DNA from: Oryzias latipes | Lineage: Eukaryota > Chordata > Actinopteri > Beloniformes > Adrianichthyidae | NCBI RefSeq assembly: GCF_002234675.1 | Contig: NC_019869.2 | Coordinates: 14,302,515 to 14,366,514 of the forward strand | DNA length: 64,000 nucleotides | Direction: 5' to 3' | In this document: positions 23,362 through 35,580 of the stretch, in pieces | How the letters are laid out: every line of letters begins with the position of its first letter | Numbering within the stretch: position 1 is the first letter of the stretch | The notes under the pieces: generated by a model | What the model was told of the DNA's origin: nothing | What the model saw: only the letters and a program-made list of their open reading frames with translations | The model's database searches: none | Position numbers and translations under genes: made by a program

Positions 23362-26300
23362 TTATGACAGAGTGACGTATGTTGCATCCGTGGTGACACC
23401 GCAGTTGTTGTCCTTCATGGACATGAGGATGTAGCCGTCATTGCCCCAGTAAGTGGACCAGGAGTTCTTGATTAACCAGTAGGGCTCTCCGTTCAAGGTG
23501 CCATATCCCACGGCGAGCACAGCGTGGTCCAGGTCGTCTGTGGTGTTACCTGAAGGGAGAGGAGCGTTGACGCAGGGGAGAGGGCAGGTGTTTCAGCAGG
23601 AAGGGGGCACTCACCACAGGCAGGCTCATAGTAGACACCGTAACCGTAGAAGACAAAGGAGCGGTGCGAAGCGTCGATGCTGACCGCCACCGGCCCGTTT
23701 TTGAAGAGAGCCAGCTTCAGGGCCTCCGCGTCCCCTGATGTGACGTTGGTGTAGCTCTTGATGGGTGCAACCAGCTCTGATGAGTTCATGTGGCAGAAAC
23801 CATTCTGTTCAGGGAAAAGAACAAAGAAATATGATTTATATGCCCACTTTGAAGAAACAAGTGTGTTTTGAACTTTATTTGATGCAACAAACAAAAGTCT
23901 TAGATGATGCTACATTCTGCAGATGGTTAGTATTCAATTTTGAGTTTATTTAAAAAAATGTAATAATTAGATTTATTGAAACAGAATATTCCAAATTCTG
24001 CAGAAAAAGTTGGTATTTATCTTATTTAGTGCCAAAAGCTGCTGAACAAGTTAGTATTTAACTTTGAGCTTATGTAAAAATAAAGATCTATTCTTATGCT
24101 TGGTTCTGCCGTAATATTTAACTTAGAGTTAAGATCAGATTTTTATCCTAAAATCAACAAAACTAGTTTGCCTTAAAGTCCGAGTTTAAAAAAGAAATCT
24201 GATTTGTATGCCACAAACTGCAGAATAAGACAGCATTTCAGTTTGAGAGTATGTAAAAAGCAAAAAAAAAATCTGATTTCCATGCTAAATTCTACATTAA
24301 AAGGTTAGTATTTAACTTCATATGTTTTTATATGTTTATGTAATAAGAATAATATCGGATTTTTATGCTAAATTCTGCAGAAAAGGTTTAACTTTAAGCA
24401 TATAAAAAAACAACAGAAAAATCTTATTTGATGCCAAAAACTTTAAGTAAAAAAAAAAAAGTTAAAAAAAAGTTCTTGCTTTGACCAAACAGTAAAACTG
24501 TACAAAAGCTTAAAACAGATGTTTTTTGAGACACATCTGGTTGATTGTAAGTAAAAATTCCTTACTGTGACTGTAACTATATTTACAGTTTCACAGCTCT
24601 GATGGAAGAATGTCTGCAGAGGCCTTAGCTGGCTGGAGAGCACAGCTGAACTCACATTTCACAGCAACACGCCATTCCAGCGGTTCTCTTTAACCAATTG
24701 AGGCGCCGGTGCTAACATTTTAATGCAGGTTTGCGGTCAAAAACCTTCACCATCGCGTCACATTTCAACTTTTCTTGAATACCCTCCGAATTACTCACCA
24801 TTCCCATGTAGGAGCCGTAGGTTTCCGTGGTGGCGATGCCGCCGTGTTTCATGATCCACTCGTACGCTCTCCACTCCTCCCCGCCGTCACAGCCGTTGTT
24901 GCCAAAGCCCCAGGAACAGTCGACCAGCATCTGCTGGGACAGAACCTGCAGGGAGCCGGTCTGGAGGACAAAACAGAACGTTCACGCCAGAATCACAAAG
25001 TGTCCCCAGTCACAGCGGCATCAGTTTACGCAGAGCTCTTTGACTTCAGGGTTGAAGCTCGTCTGAAAACAAGAGAAACTTAATATTTTAAGCAATTTAC
25101 AAAGTCACCACAAGGTGGCTTAGTAGAAAAACCGTTCAAACCTTTAGACTAACCACCCAAATGACCCTTTTGAGAAGTTTTTTTTGCTGCAGAACCATCC
25201 TGAAATGAGTATTCATAGTTATTTAATCAAACAAGTCCCAATTCTAGGACGTAGTTTCTGCAGAGCGGCAGTAGTTCATTAGACATTGACCTCTGTGTTG
25301 TGGGCAGGACCGTTGGACTGGAGCAGCTCCAGGCCCACTTCCTCTCCCAGTTGCTGGGAGCTCTTTGTGTACACTCTTTCCCACTAGCTTACAGCCCCTC
25401 ACATCCATGATCTAACATTGGCGGTGCAACAAAAACATAATGAAAAAAAAATATATATAATGATAATGAAGCTATCCAGGCGTACAGTTTGGATCTAGAT
25501 TCCAGCTCAGACGAGGAAAACAAAGATGTATAACAAATTTTGAGTTTTGTGTGCTCCTGATTCACAACAATTTGAATACATAGGTATCGTCTTTTTTGAA
25601 CTATAAGGTGAACTTAAAGCCTTGTTAATAAAGTTAATAAAGTCTGACTGACGACTTATCTCTGACCCTTTACATATGCTTTACATGTCGGTGTGCCTTA
25701 TGACATAAGTTTGAAAATAGACCATTCTTTTATAATCCAGTGCACCCTATAGTGTGGAAAATACAGAAATGCAATTTTAAGCTGAATTTTCTTAACATTT
25801 GTGTCCCTCACCAGAAAATTGCTACAAGAATGTGTTCAAAACACAATTTTAATTGGAGTGATTGTGTAAGAACCCGATAAAGAAGAAGAGATGTTGGTTT
25901 CTAATGGCTGCTTTGGAAACAGCTGTCATCACTAGTAAATCTGAAGTGACCCCCTCCTGGGGAGAGAGGCTCTGTTTGTGAACCCGCCTGCTGGGAGGGG
26001 AGGAGGGCTGTCACAGATTTGCGCAGGTCGCTTCCTGCTGCGGCGCTGCGTCCTGGCAGAGGCACAAAGACGAGCTGCCAGGGGCCTCGGAGCAAATCTC
26101 CCCCAGACGGCACTGATTCCGGCCGAGCTCTTATGCAGCCGGAGGATTATTCCCAATGACCCAAAGCTACCGTTCAAAGGCTTTATTAACTGCAGCCTTT
26201 TTGCCTTTTAGCTGCTCTAATGTTCAACCTTTGACAAACATTTTTAATATTTTACCCCAAAAGGAACTTCTAAAAACAACTAATTGATGGATAATTACAC

Positions 26301-29300
26301 AAAATCCAAATAAAAACAGTTTCCTCTTAACCTCAGCGGTGTTCTCTGGACTGCAGCCTATCAACGATCCCGCCGCTGAGCAGAAAAAAGAACATAATCG
26401 AGACCTGAGTGTGTGTGAAGGAGTCAAAGAATTCGGTCACTTCCACAGGGTGCCATCAGATCCCATAATAAACCATCCCTATGTTTGGATCGCGTTGCTA
26501 AGCAACGCAGGAGAAAGAATGTCTTTGAGCTCTGCCCTCTTTGTGATGGAGGCAAGCCGAAACCGAATTTCATCCAACTTCAGGTTGAAGTTCTACAAAG
26601 AGGGAATTCTTTATGAATGAAGTTAAATATGTTTCCTCATTAACTGATTCATTAAATACGACAATTTGAACGTCAGTTTTCTCCCTTTGACATCATCAGT
26701 ACTGGGATTTGCTGCAGAACCTCATTTCTAAAGCAGCAGCATCGTCTCTGAGATTGTTCTGAAAAACTCTGGATGTAAAAAACAGACGGAGCACAACTGC
26801 AGGGGAACCAAATCCAACCATCACACATGGGGCCCTATCCCTGAACATCTGCACTTTTAAAGAGAGGTGTGAGCGGCCCCATCCATCCCAAAACCATGGC
26901 TTTTGATCCTCACCTTCAGGAAGAGAGCGCCCTCTATTGCTCCAGTGGTGGCAAAGCTCCAGCAGGAGCCGCAGATGGCCTGGTCCTTCACTGGGGTCAC
27001 GGCGCCTGAGGGCCAAAGCACATTTAACAGCGGTTCATCCTGTAAATGATTCACTCTGAAGGCAGCTTCTCGTTTAAATGTTTCAAAGGGCTTAACCAGC
27101 ACAGAAACAACAGCAGGCAGAAGTTCCTGTTTCTGAGCTGACTGATGGGGAGAAAAACCACGAGACTGAAGGTTTAGTTACAGTCAGCAGAAATGGAAAA
27201 AAAGATGCTTGCCGGGTGAGACTCAAACGTATCTTGAAGATGTTCGAGGATGATGTTGCTTAATTCACAGAAATCAGGAAACGTGGATGTAAACTGTACC
27301 CTATTGCAGTTCACCTTTCACGGTTTCGCTGTTTTTCAGATTTTTTTTGGGTGTAATCTTGCATGTTCTTTTCTTTTTTAACACTGCATTGTGTTCTGCT
27401 TCCTGATTGGCTGTTGACCTCAATCAATCTCCTGTTGTGTCTCCTGTACAGAATGCGTTCAAGTTACCAAATCTACTTAAATCTTTGTTTACGAGCTGCC
27501 TGCATTTTAGGTTAGTTTGTTTGAGCTGTATTTAAGTGGTTTTGTTCCTGTTCTCTTTGTCAGAGTGTAGCTTATGTTTAGTTCCTAGCTGTTGCACATC
27601 TGGCTTTATTTGGTATTCTGGTGTTGAGTTCTGTTATGTTGTGGATTTTTCCCACCTAGAGTGGCACTTCTTCTTATTAAAACCTTTTAGTTTCTCACTC
27701 TGGCTTGTCGTCTGGTCCTGCATCCGAGTCATCCTGACACCCCCATGACGGGTTTGAACGTTGAGAGTTTAAACGAGAGAGAAAAGTGCGAAAATGTTCG
27801 TGTTTCCCTGAGAAAAGTCTAGAAAGTGTGAAGTGTTTTAGTTGTAGTTTTGCAGCCCTAAAACATTGTAAAAAATAAATATGACTACTCTAAATTTCAT
27901 CTAGTGGCGTCTTGCAGTGATGTCACGCGCACACCGTTGTCCGCCATTTTGGGAGTCAAGCATACACTGTTGTGATACGCGTAAGAGGTCAAATCTTCGA
28001 CGTTGGTGTAGAGAAACAGCCAGAAAATCTCATCATGGTTCCCACATGTTACTGTTGGTTGTCACAACACAAACAACCCCAAATACAAGCTGCTCATTTT
28101 ACCGATTTCCATGAGATGAAGATAGAAAACAATGATGGATCGTTGCATTGTTTTTAACGATGATCATATAACGGACTTGTGAACCTCCACTGCTGAGATT
28201 TTGGGCTATTGACCCCAAATCCCTCCAAGAAAAGGTTTTAGAATTTCTCATGAGCTGCTTCAGTCATTTGAGGTGTTATTCCATGTGTTTTTTCCTCCCA
28301 GCTGCTGGAACTCTGGATTTATTCTCAGAAGAAATGGGCTGTACATAGATAGATAGACAAAGAGCCTCTGGAGTTTGGACCATCCTTCATACATACCATA
28401 GAGCCTCCAGTCAAGCGTCTCTGGTACTTTCACCCCTCTGTACAGTGAAGAGGGGAAGGGCAGCCCTCCGTTTGGCGTCTTTCCACGTTTTCCTCCTCGC
28501 ATGCTCTGTAACTCGGACATGGTGCGATCTGCCAGGGAGTTGACGGCGAGGGTGAACGGCAGCCTGGCTCTGTTCTTGGAGTGGATGAAGCTGCAACACA
28601 AACCAGATAATGAGTCCGGACCTTTCGAAGGAAGGAGCGAGGACAGGAATGGCGCTCTCACCGCAGGTTGTGCAGAAAGGCGTGCTCCCTCTCCTCGTGC
28701 TCCCTTTCGTCGCCGTACTGACGCTGGAACTTCTCCTTGAAGTGGCCAAACATCTTCTGCGAGTGTCCTGAGGAGGACGTGTGGATGATCTCTTTCATTG
28801 GATTGGCCAGCATGTGGTGCTCCACTCCTGGACCCGGAAAGCCTCCACAGCTCATCCCTGTCACAACACACTGGACTTAGAGAAACCTTACATCTTGCCG
28901 GGCGTGTTTCCATCTTCCATATAGAATAAAAACCTTCAGGCAGAGAGAAAACTTTGGGGTCCAGATGAGTGCTGAAATCCTTGTAGTCCACCAGGTACTT
29001 GTCGTAGTGGGACCCCAGCAGGGTATTGTAACCCATCATCTCGTAGTGGAGGGGCACGGCCGTTCCCTTTCTTCCATCTCTCTCAGACTTTGCCACCCAC
29101 AGCGTGTACGTGTTCTTCTTGTGCCCCACAGTGGTCACATTCTGCCACACCTCACATAGCGACCCCCCGTAGTACTCCATTCTCAGGAACTGCAGACGAG
29201 GAGAAATGAGACATCCTCAGGATTATACAGTTTGTTCCTGGAACAGGAGGCAGAAACCGTCTGCAGAGATCAGATCCAGTTTAGCTGCTACCTGATCAGT

Positions 29301-32300
29301 AAGGTTTGATGTAATTTATGGTTTGTCTGGGTTTAAAAAGTTCATGGGTTGATAGCTGCAGGATGCAGAAACCCTCCTTTGATAGGTAAAGGTACCGTAT
29401 GCTTATATAGCGCGTTCTAGTACTACCTTCTTAGAAGCCTAAAGCACTTTACCGTCCCATAAATCAATGCACATCCATTCACACTCTGACACACTCTGCT
29501 GCTAGACACTGGCCTCAACCTCTATCCCCCGGGAGCAATGTGGGGTCCAGCGTCTTACCCAAGGACAATTGACACATGGGTGGAACCAAACCTTCGATAT
29601 TATGATTAGAAACTAACCGATCTTTGCCAAGGGGGGCCGAGATGTTCTGTTGGAATGATCAAAAAAATGACTGTCCAATTCGGAAAACACATGAAAGTCA
29701 GAAAAACTACAAAACTTCCCCCACCACATAAATGCAGAATGACTTTCTACACCTAAACAAAGGTCAATTTATTTTTATTTATCTATGGGGATAATGAATA
29801 AGGATTGGGGATAAAATTCACAAGAATCTATTAATATAGTTTATTCCAGTTTAGCAGGCCAGATTAAATGGTTTTAAGGCCTGCATATGGCCCCAGGGCC
29901 GTAGTCTGCCCCTCCCTGGCTAGGTCACATCTCTCATTGGAAACAGGGTGTCTGCGAGTGAAAAATGTGCAGACCTGTACGGAGCACACAAGTGGCCATC
30001 ACAAAACGGTCGGAGACCATTTGTTGAAGCAATAGCAAGTAAATGTTTGTGTAAATTATTTGCTATGGGAATGCTGTGAGCCACAGATCATAGCGAACAC
30101 GTCAACAAAGCGGTGGATGAGACGTAGGCATGCCATGTCGTATGGATTTTTCAGCGTGACTGTAAGAAATTATACAGAAAGCAGTTTGGGTGAACATCCT
30201 ACAGATAATTGCGTATCATGTACACATCCTGTGTGTGCAGCATTTGCGAAAGGTCAGTAATGAGCCAGTACGCACAACATATCAGCGTCTGGAGTGCTGT
30301 GTTAAAGGCACCGTATGACAGCTTCCCCAACACGTCAAAAACGCGTGAGTAACTTCCATTATCCTCATAAATACTTCATGACACACTTACCGCAACAATT
30401 TACGCTCCATTTTCATGACGTCTCTTGAAGTCAGTCTCAAGGGAACTACAAGACACACTTCCCCTTAACATGCACCCGCTCCTCTGAACAACCCTCCACG
30501 GACCCGGACAACCTAAAAACCCACAGCAACCCCCCATACCGGTAAGTTTGACAGAGGCCTAAACTCTGATTTTAAGTATGGCCTGTCTGTGTTTGGTTGA
30601 TGTTTGCAAGATGCAGAAATCCTCCTTTGATTGAGTTTCATTTTCAGCATTAATGTAAAGCCTTCTTTACATTTTCATGAAGAATTTTACAGGTTTTATC
30701 ACGGCGCTTCAAACTTGTCAAGCCTTTTGTGCTACAATTTAAAGAGAAGACTGAGATTTATGAATTCTGATCTACTGTCACCAAATACCTGTTGGATCCC
30801 ATCCTGAGCCCAAAGAATCTACTGTCAGTCTGTGCAGAAGCTGGCGTGGACATGAACACTAGCAGACATCTTTCAGCTGCGAGCACACACCTGGAAGCCC
30901 TGCAGGTCGGGCAGCGTTCCCTGGGGTTGCACCGCTTCCTCTTTGGTTCCGTTCACCTGGAAGCACTTCATCACATTGCTCTCCGTCTCCGTGGTCTCGG
31001 GGGTGATTTTATACGCCACGCCAAACTCTTGGTGGGACGCCAACTGGTAGGTTGAAACCTGGCCTGTTTGTCAGAAGAACAGATGATGAAGATGGACATA
31101 AGTAACACTTAATACACACGCCAAATAAATTACAATAGAAATGTGTCTGTTCAGAATGACATAAAACCAACAACAAAAGAGACTATTTTATTGTAAGCCT
31201 GGTTCTGATAATTTAATTTAACGTTACCCATCTCTCCTCCTCTAAGCTTCCTCATGTACTTGTGATCAAAACAGTATTGACATTATAGGAAGGGATGGGA
31301 GACGGTGGTCAACGTAGAATCCGTAAATCTGTTCAAATTAAACCTTAAGGTCTTTAAATTAACTTTACAAGCTTATTTTGTTTAGTAATAAAAATAGTTT
31401 TCCCCTAAATAGTGATTTAAACTAAACAAAGGTTGATTCAATCAGCTTTTTCTTTAAAACTTAGCTAAGTAACCCAAAAGATCATAAAAATATAACAACT
31501 GTCATCATCTATATGTCGCAAAATGTGCTTTTTGTTCCTTTGATTTCCTGTTAATGTGATTGCCATGCAGGTTTGCTTTTTTCTTCCTCTAGTGAGAACA
31601 GAACTCCTCCCACTCATCCCTCAAGTGACGGTCAGGCGGCGGCTGCACGGGTTTCTCACCATGGTAGTAGTCGATTCTGCTCGACTTTGATGCGAGGTCG
31701 AACCAGCCCTGAAACGGCTCGACGATCTCGGCGTAGGGAAGAGAGATGACCCCTGAAATGATAGACATGAGCTGGAATTCACACACAGCAGTCCTGAACA
31801 GACCACATGACATTTCTGGAACTGACCTTTGACATGGTAAGAAGTCCCAAAATCAGGAAGAGGGAGAACAGGTTTTCCCTCTATTACTAAAAAACAAATC
31901 ATAAACAGAGATTTTGAGTTATTACGCAGTAAATCCACATTTATGTCAGAACATCATCCATTGTCTTTAAATAATTGTTTTAACCATTAAATGTGCATAA
32001 AAGAGCTTAACTGGTTTATCATCACACACATATTTATAAAATGTAAAAACACACATAACATTAATTAATTGAGAAGACTAAGTTGAACAGTTAATGTCGT
32101 CTGTCAGGTCAGTTATGCAACAGTCTACACAATACAGCTATTTTCAGAAACACAGGGAAAAATATTGTAAATGTGCCATTATTGTGTTATTTCAGACAAA
32201 TTCTTGATCTGTTTTTGTAGTCACGTCCACTAAACCCCATTGTCCGTGTGAGGTTCGAGGTCTGAAAAGATGCTGTGGAAAATCCAGTGTTGTCTCTTAC

Positions 32301-32346
32301 CCCCAACAGCCACGAGGAGAAGCGCCACGCAACACAAATGCTGCAT
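23362..32346 (-). CDS. Papain-family cysteine protease, counting factor associated protein D-like
   Basis: Eleven exons on the minus strand: 32346-32301, 31886-31827, 31752-31660, 31063-30891, 29189-28934, 28857-28662, 28590-28397, 27005-26914, 24960-24799, 23804-23615 and 23549-23362 (1650 bp, 549 codons plus TAA). The signal peptide [15 protein letters not shown] decides the start; upstream in-frame ATGs exist but would bury it. Residues ~20-210 form a domain not found in ordinary cathepsins, with several Asn sequons. An I29 inhibitor propeptide is at ~246-305 ([19 protein letters not shown]...NSLADRT). The peptidase C1A domain starts near DWRLYG (~335). Catalytic residues are all present: Q348, C354 (CGSCWSF), H496 ([11 protein letters not shown]) and N516 (IKNSWS). 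The extra N-terminal domain plus C1A is the architecture of Dictyostelium CfaD and the fish protein annotated as counting factor associated protein D (zebrafish zgc:110239, from memory). It probably acts in the lysosome or secreted. The gene looks intact. Confidence 0.9.
23890..24450. repeat. Diverged ~75-85 bp minisatellite in a protease intron
   Basis: The intron between the two exons at 24799 and 23804 contains about seven degenerate units. Each carries a core like 'ATTCTGCAGAAAAGG', 'TTAGTATTTAACTTTGAG' and a GATTT-TTATGC segment followed by an A-rich stretch. Units are clearly related but too diverged for exact boundaries. No coding content is seen. Confidence 0.6.
25232..25870 (+). repeat. 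Dispersed repeat family copy B
   Basis: Begins ATTCTAGGACGTAGTTTCTG, with TGTGGGCAGGACCGTTGGAC, GCGTACAGTTTGGATCTAGA and CAGCTCAGACGAGGAAAACA. The 3' third has diverged or been replaced (25530-25800). It lies in a protease intron, antisense to that gene. Confidence 0.65.
26492..26508. promoter_or_regulatory. Perfect X-box-like palindrome in protease intron
   Basis: GCGTTGCTAAGCAACGC is a perfect 8+1+8 inverted repeat. It contains the RFX/X-box half-site pair GTTGCT/AGCAAC. It lies in the intron between the exons at 26914 and 24960. Function is unproven. Confidence 0.3.
27006..28396 (-). other. Protease intron 7 with probable gypsy-type LTR remnant
   Basis: 27390-27746 resembles a degenerate LTR: promoter-like and TATTTAAG sequence in the middle, then TTATTAAAACCTTTTAGTTT and GCATCCGAGTCATCCTGACA at its right edge. 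No target duplication was established. The remainder is AT-rich intron. Confidence 0.4.
29390..29610 (-). repeat. SINE-like repeat, minus orientation
   Basis: TATATAGCGCGTTCTAGTAC, AAGCACTTTACCGTCCCATA, GTCTTACCCAAGGACAATTG and a CCCCCGGGAGCAATG segment form the typical tail-to-head order of fish tRNA-derived SINEs read in reverse. It is located in the protease intron between the exons at 30891 and 29189. Confidence 0.55.
29611..30890 (-). other. Rest of protease intron 4: mostly unassigned repeat-like sequence
   Basis: 29880-29925 (GGCCCCAGGGCCGTAGTCTG) looks like a hAT-type edge. 30000-30550 is more GC-rich than its neighbours and has repeat character, but I cannot assign it to a family. 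Confidence 0.3.
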
Positions 32347-32483
32347 TTTTCCACAGATGAGGCGAGAAACACGACGAAGAAACACCATAAAATTAAAACC
32401 ATCCGACACCAAGCATGACTGAGAGGGGGCAGCTTTCCAAAACCCGTAAACACTCCTTAAATTAACCACAGCAAACACATGGC

Positions 32484-32540
32484 ATCACGTGACTGGCTAC
32501 GACCAATCACATTGCTGCTGGGACAACCTTCCTCCAATGA
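32484..32540 (-). promoter_or_regulatory. Protease gene proximal promoter: CLEAR-like E-box and CCAAT boxes
   Basis: On the minus strand GTCACGTGAT occupies 32493-32484, about 140 bp upstream of the protease ATG. It differs by one base from the CLEAR/TFEB consensus GTCACGTGAC. Two CCAAT pentamers (CCAATCAC near 32501 and CCAATGAG near 32533, plus-strand reading) lie just beyond it. A lysosomal-biogenesis type of control would fit the encoded protease. This is inference from motif and position only. Confidence 0.45.
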
Positions 32541-35500
32541 GATTCAAGATGCGGGAGTTCAGCAGTCAACTGTCAGGTGACTTGTGTCATATGACTTCAT
32601 TGTTTGTCACTCGGTATGCTAACTGTGGCGAAATTTAAAGAGGTGAAGGTGCAATTCTGTGCATTTTTTGAAATTAAATTACATTCTACTAAAGAAAACA
32701 AACAAGAAAATAGAGATACTTATGCAAAACACTCGATATAATTTACATTTGTTGTTAACTTTCGGGACTTTAGCTTCATGTTTTTTGTGTTTGTGGGAAA
32801 GAAAGAAAATTGACCTTTTGACCTAATTTCCTGCCTTTTGCCACTGGAACACAGAAGTAACCTCCTTGCTGGAGGCAGCTAAAAAAATCATTAATTTTGA
32901 AATAAATGATATAACATTTTTACTGTGTGTCTTACAATTTACAAACTAACTCACAAAGAAAGATGTTTAAGTGGAATCTAAAGTAATATAACTAAGGTTA
33001 GACATTTATTCCATATTTCATAACAAAACTGTATCACTTACCTTTTTTGCTGTAGAATTAGTTATTTTTCATTTCTTGTCTAAAACATTCCCGAGGAATT
33101 TTCACAATCAAAACACAATTCTGAGATATAAATTCATCATTAAAAAAAGGATTAAAAAACTTGAATAAATTAAGAGTTATGAAATTAGGCACAACAAAAA
33201 AACAAAAAACATGGCAAACACTAAAAAGAAACCAAATGCCTAATTATTTTTGAGCAGAGATTCAGATCAATTACTCAATTAAGGGGGGGAAAACAAAATC
33301 TAATACATTTTTATTTTTTTTATTTGCAGGATCAAAACGTGAATGATAATTTGTAATAACATATAACAAAAAAACACGTAATAAATAAAACCAGGAAATA
33401 TTTATATGCTTTAAGATAAGATAAATTTTTTCAGTTTTGACAGGGACCACAAAAAACCCCCCACAAAGCTTTAACTTGTTTTCATTTAGTTGTTGTGAGA
33501 TAATTAGATTTTTCCCATGCAATTGTGTAATAATGCATTTATTGAACACAGAGGGGTGTCTGTGTGAGGAGGAAACAGATCTGTTTGACATAACAAAATT
33601 GTTAACCAAAAAAGTAAATGACAGGCCTGATGAAGAGCAGGAAAAGGTTCAAATTGGGAAAAAATACTACTTTAGACATACAATTTTACTGGATTTGATA
33701 TCAATTTAAAAGGCATAGTTACAAAAAGAAAAAAAATTATCAGTATGACATTAGGCTAAAAAAATGATGTTACAAAAGTTAAAAGATAAAAAACGTCTTT
33801 TGTTTTAATCTCAATGTTTTTATCAGATCATACTCTTCATTGGTAAACTATAAACATCTTCTAACCACATAATAAGTCTATAACATCTCTCATATTTTAT
33901 TTTAGTTGCACATGTAGGCCCTGCACATCCATGTGAAGAAATGTCAGCAAATTTCTAACATTAAATTCTGCCCATGGGGTGAAAAGGACATAAGAACACG
34001 CCAGTAGGTGTCGCTGTCTGTCAGAATAAGAGGACTTTCTTCCTTAGACTCAAGTTTTTGCTTTAACTCCGAATCAACAGATATTCTGGCACAGAAATGC
34101 TACAATGGGGCACAGCTGTGAACTGTCAGAGGGAGAAGGAGGAGTTCTTCATGAGTGTGAAGGAATGCTGGGAAAAACTGATGTAAGTACAAAATCACTG
34201 CAGGAACGACACATAAAACTGTCCGTTCAAAGCTGAAATCAAAAAACAAATGAAAGCACCAGCACGCTGTTGTTTTTAAAAATGAACAGCGAGGATGTTT
34301 GTTCTGCAGTCCAACGTTCTACAGCTTTGGTTTTCACATCAAAAACGCATTCCTCTCTGAGGTTCCTCCTAGACTTCAGCACCTCCAGAAGAAGCAGATC
34401 TGCATTCCCAAAGAGTCGTTTTGATCCAAATTGGCTTCACTTCCCCACAGAATTGATTTGATAATGGAGTTATAAAATTCTGCAAAGATTTGACACAGAT
34501 TGCTTGTGGAGCCAAAAGACCCAGATGAAGCAGGGCAGGCATCCACTTAAGCAGGTTCTCTAACCTTTTTAACCTCAGAGACCAATTTTTCCAGTTTAAG
34601 CGCACTGCAAAAACAAAATAAAAAGAAAAAAGACCCTCGTTTCAAGAAAAAGGGTTTTATTTTCTGTCTTGCAAGAGACAGAATCTTATCAAGTAATGTT
34701 TGCGATAAAATAATCTTAGGTTCAGCAAAACGTAACTTGGTGGCTAGAATTTTTTTCTTAAAATAAGATTTTTTATTTTGATCATTATTTTACCAATTGT
34801 TTTTTTCCTTTTTTGAAGAAAATTTGTAACCTATTTAGATTTTTTTTTTTTTTTTGCAGCATGGGGCCCATTCAAATACAATTTTATCAGTCTTTATTTA
34901 ATTGATATTTAATAACTAAATAAAGTTTATTAAGAGTTTAACAAACTACCTCATGAAACAATTGGTTTACTGTGAAAATCTTGAATATTTCTATATAAAT
35001 TTGCACATTCAACAACACCCAACCAGCCATCTTTCTGTTCTTTATATTTATGATTCCAAAAAATATTCTCTTCAAACATAGAAAATACATAGTAAATAAC
35101 TGTGATGTGGTAACAAAATAAATGCATTTAGGTTTTCCCAAATTGTAGACAAAAGTGAAAGCCTGTTTATTTTCTTTCCCTGGACCCTCTGAGTCCACAC
35201 AGCAGGTTGTGATGTTCAGCCATAAAACTGTCACACAGCTCAGTGAGTTGAGCTGTAAACTTGGCCTTGGAGTAGTAATGATGCAGAGGAGATTTTTTTC
35301 TTGGTGAGAAAAGAGGAAACCTCATTCTTCAGCTTAAGCAAACTCTGTAGAAATTTTTCTTTGTTGAAGGCTTCCATGGTGGGACTGAGGGGTGTTCTGT
35401 AAGAACTACATCAGGACTGGAAGAAAATACATCTCTTCTCTGTTTTTTCATCATTAATTAAACAGTCGATTTTGAGTTCTAAAGAAAAACACCAGAACCC

Positions 35501-35580
35501 CTTGGGTTCTGCAAGAGCAAAGCTCACATCATGAAGCTAATGTGTCAAAGGAACAGAGGCTGAAAACTTACAGGAACATT
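32541..35580. other. Intergenic region between protease promoter and sh3bp5 3' end
   Basis: Strongly AT-rich with no protein-like frame. It contains the MITE at 34603-34860. Nothing else recognisable. Confidence 0.4.
34603..34860. mobile_element. MITE with CACTGCAAAAA termini
   Basis: The left end CACTGCAAAAACAAAATAAA and the right end TTTTTTTTTGCAG are inverted. The interior has the phrases TTTCAAGAAAAAGGG, TTATCAAGTAATGTTTG and TTAAAATAAG seen in a common fish MITE. The right terminus is degenerate (GCAGCA in place of GCAGTG). Confidence 0.6.
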
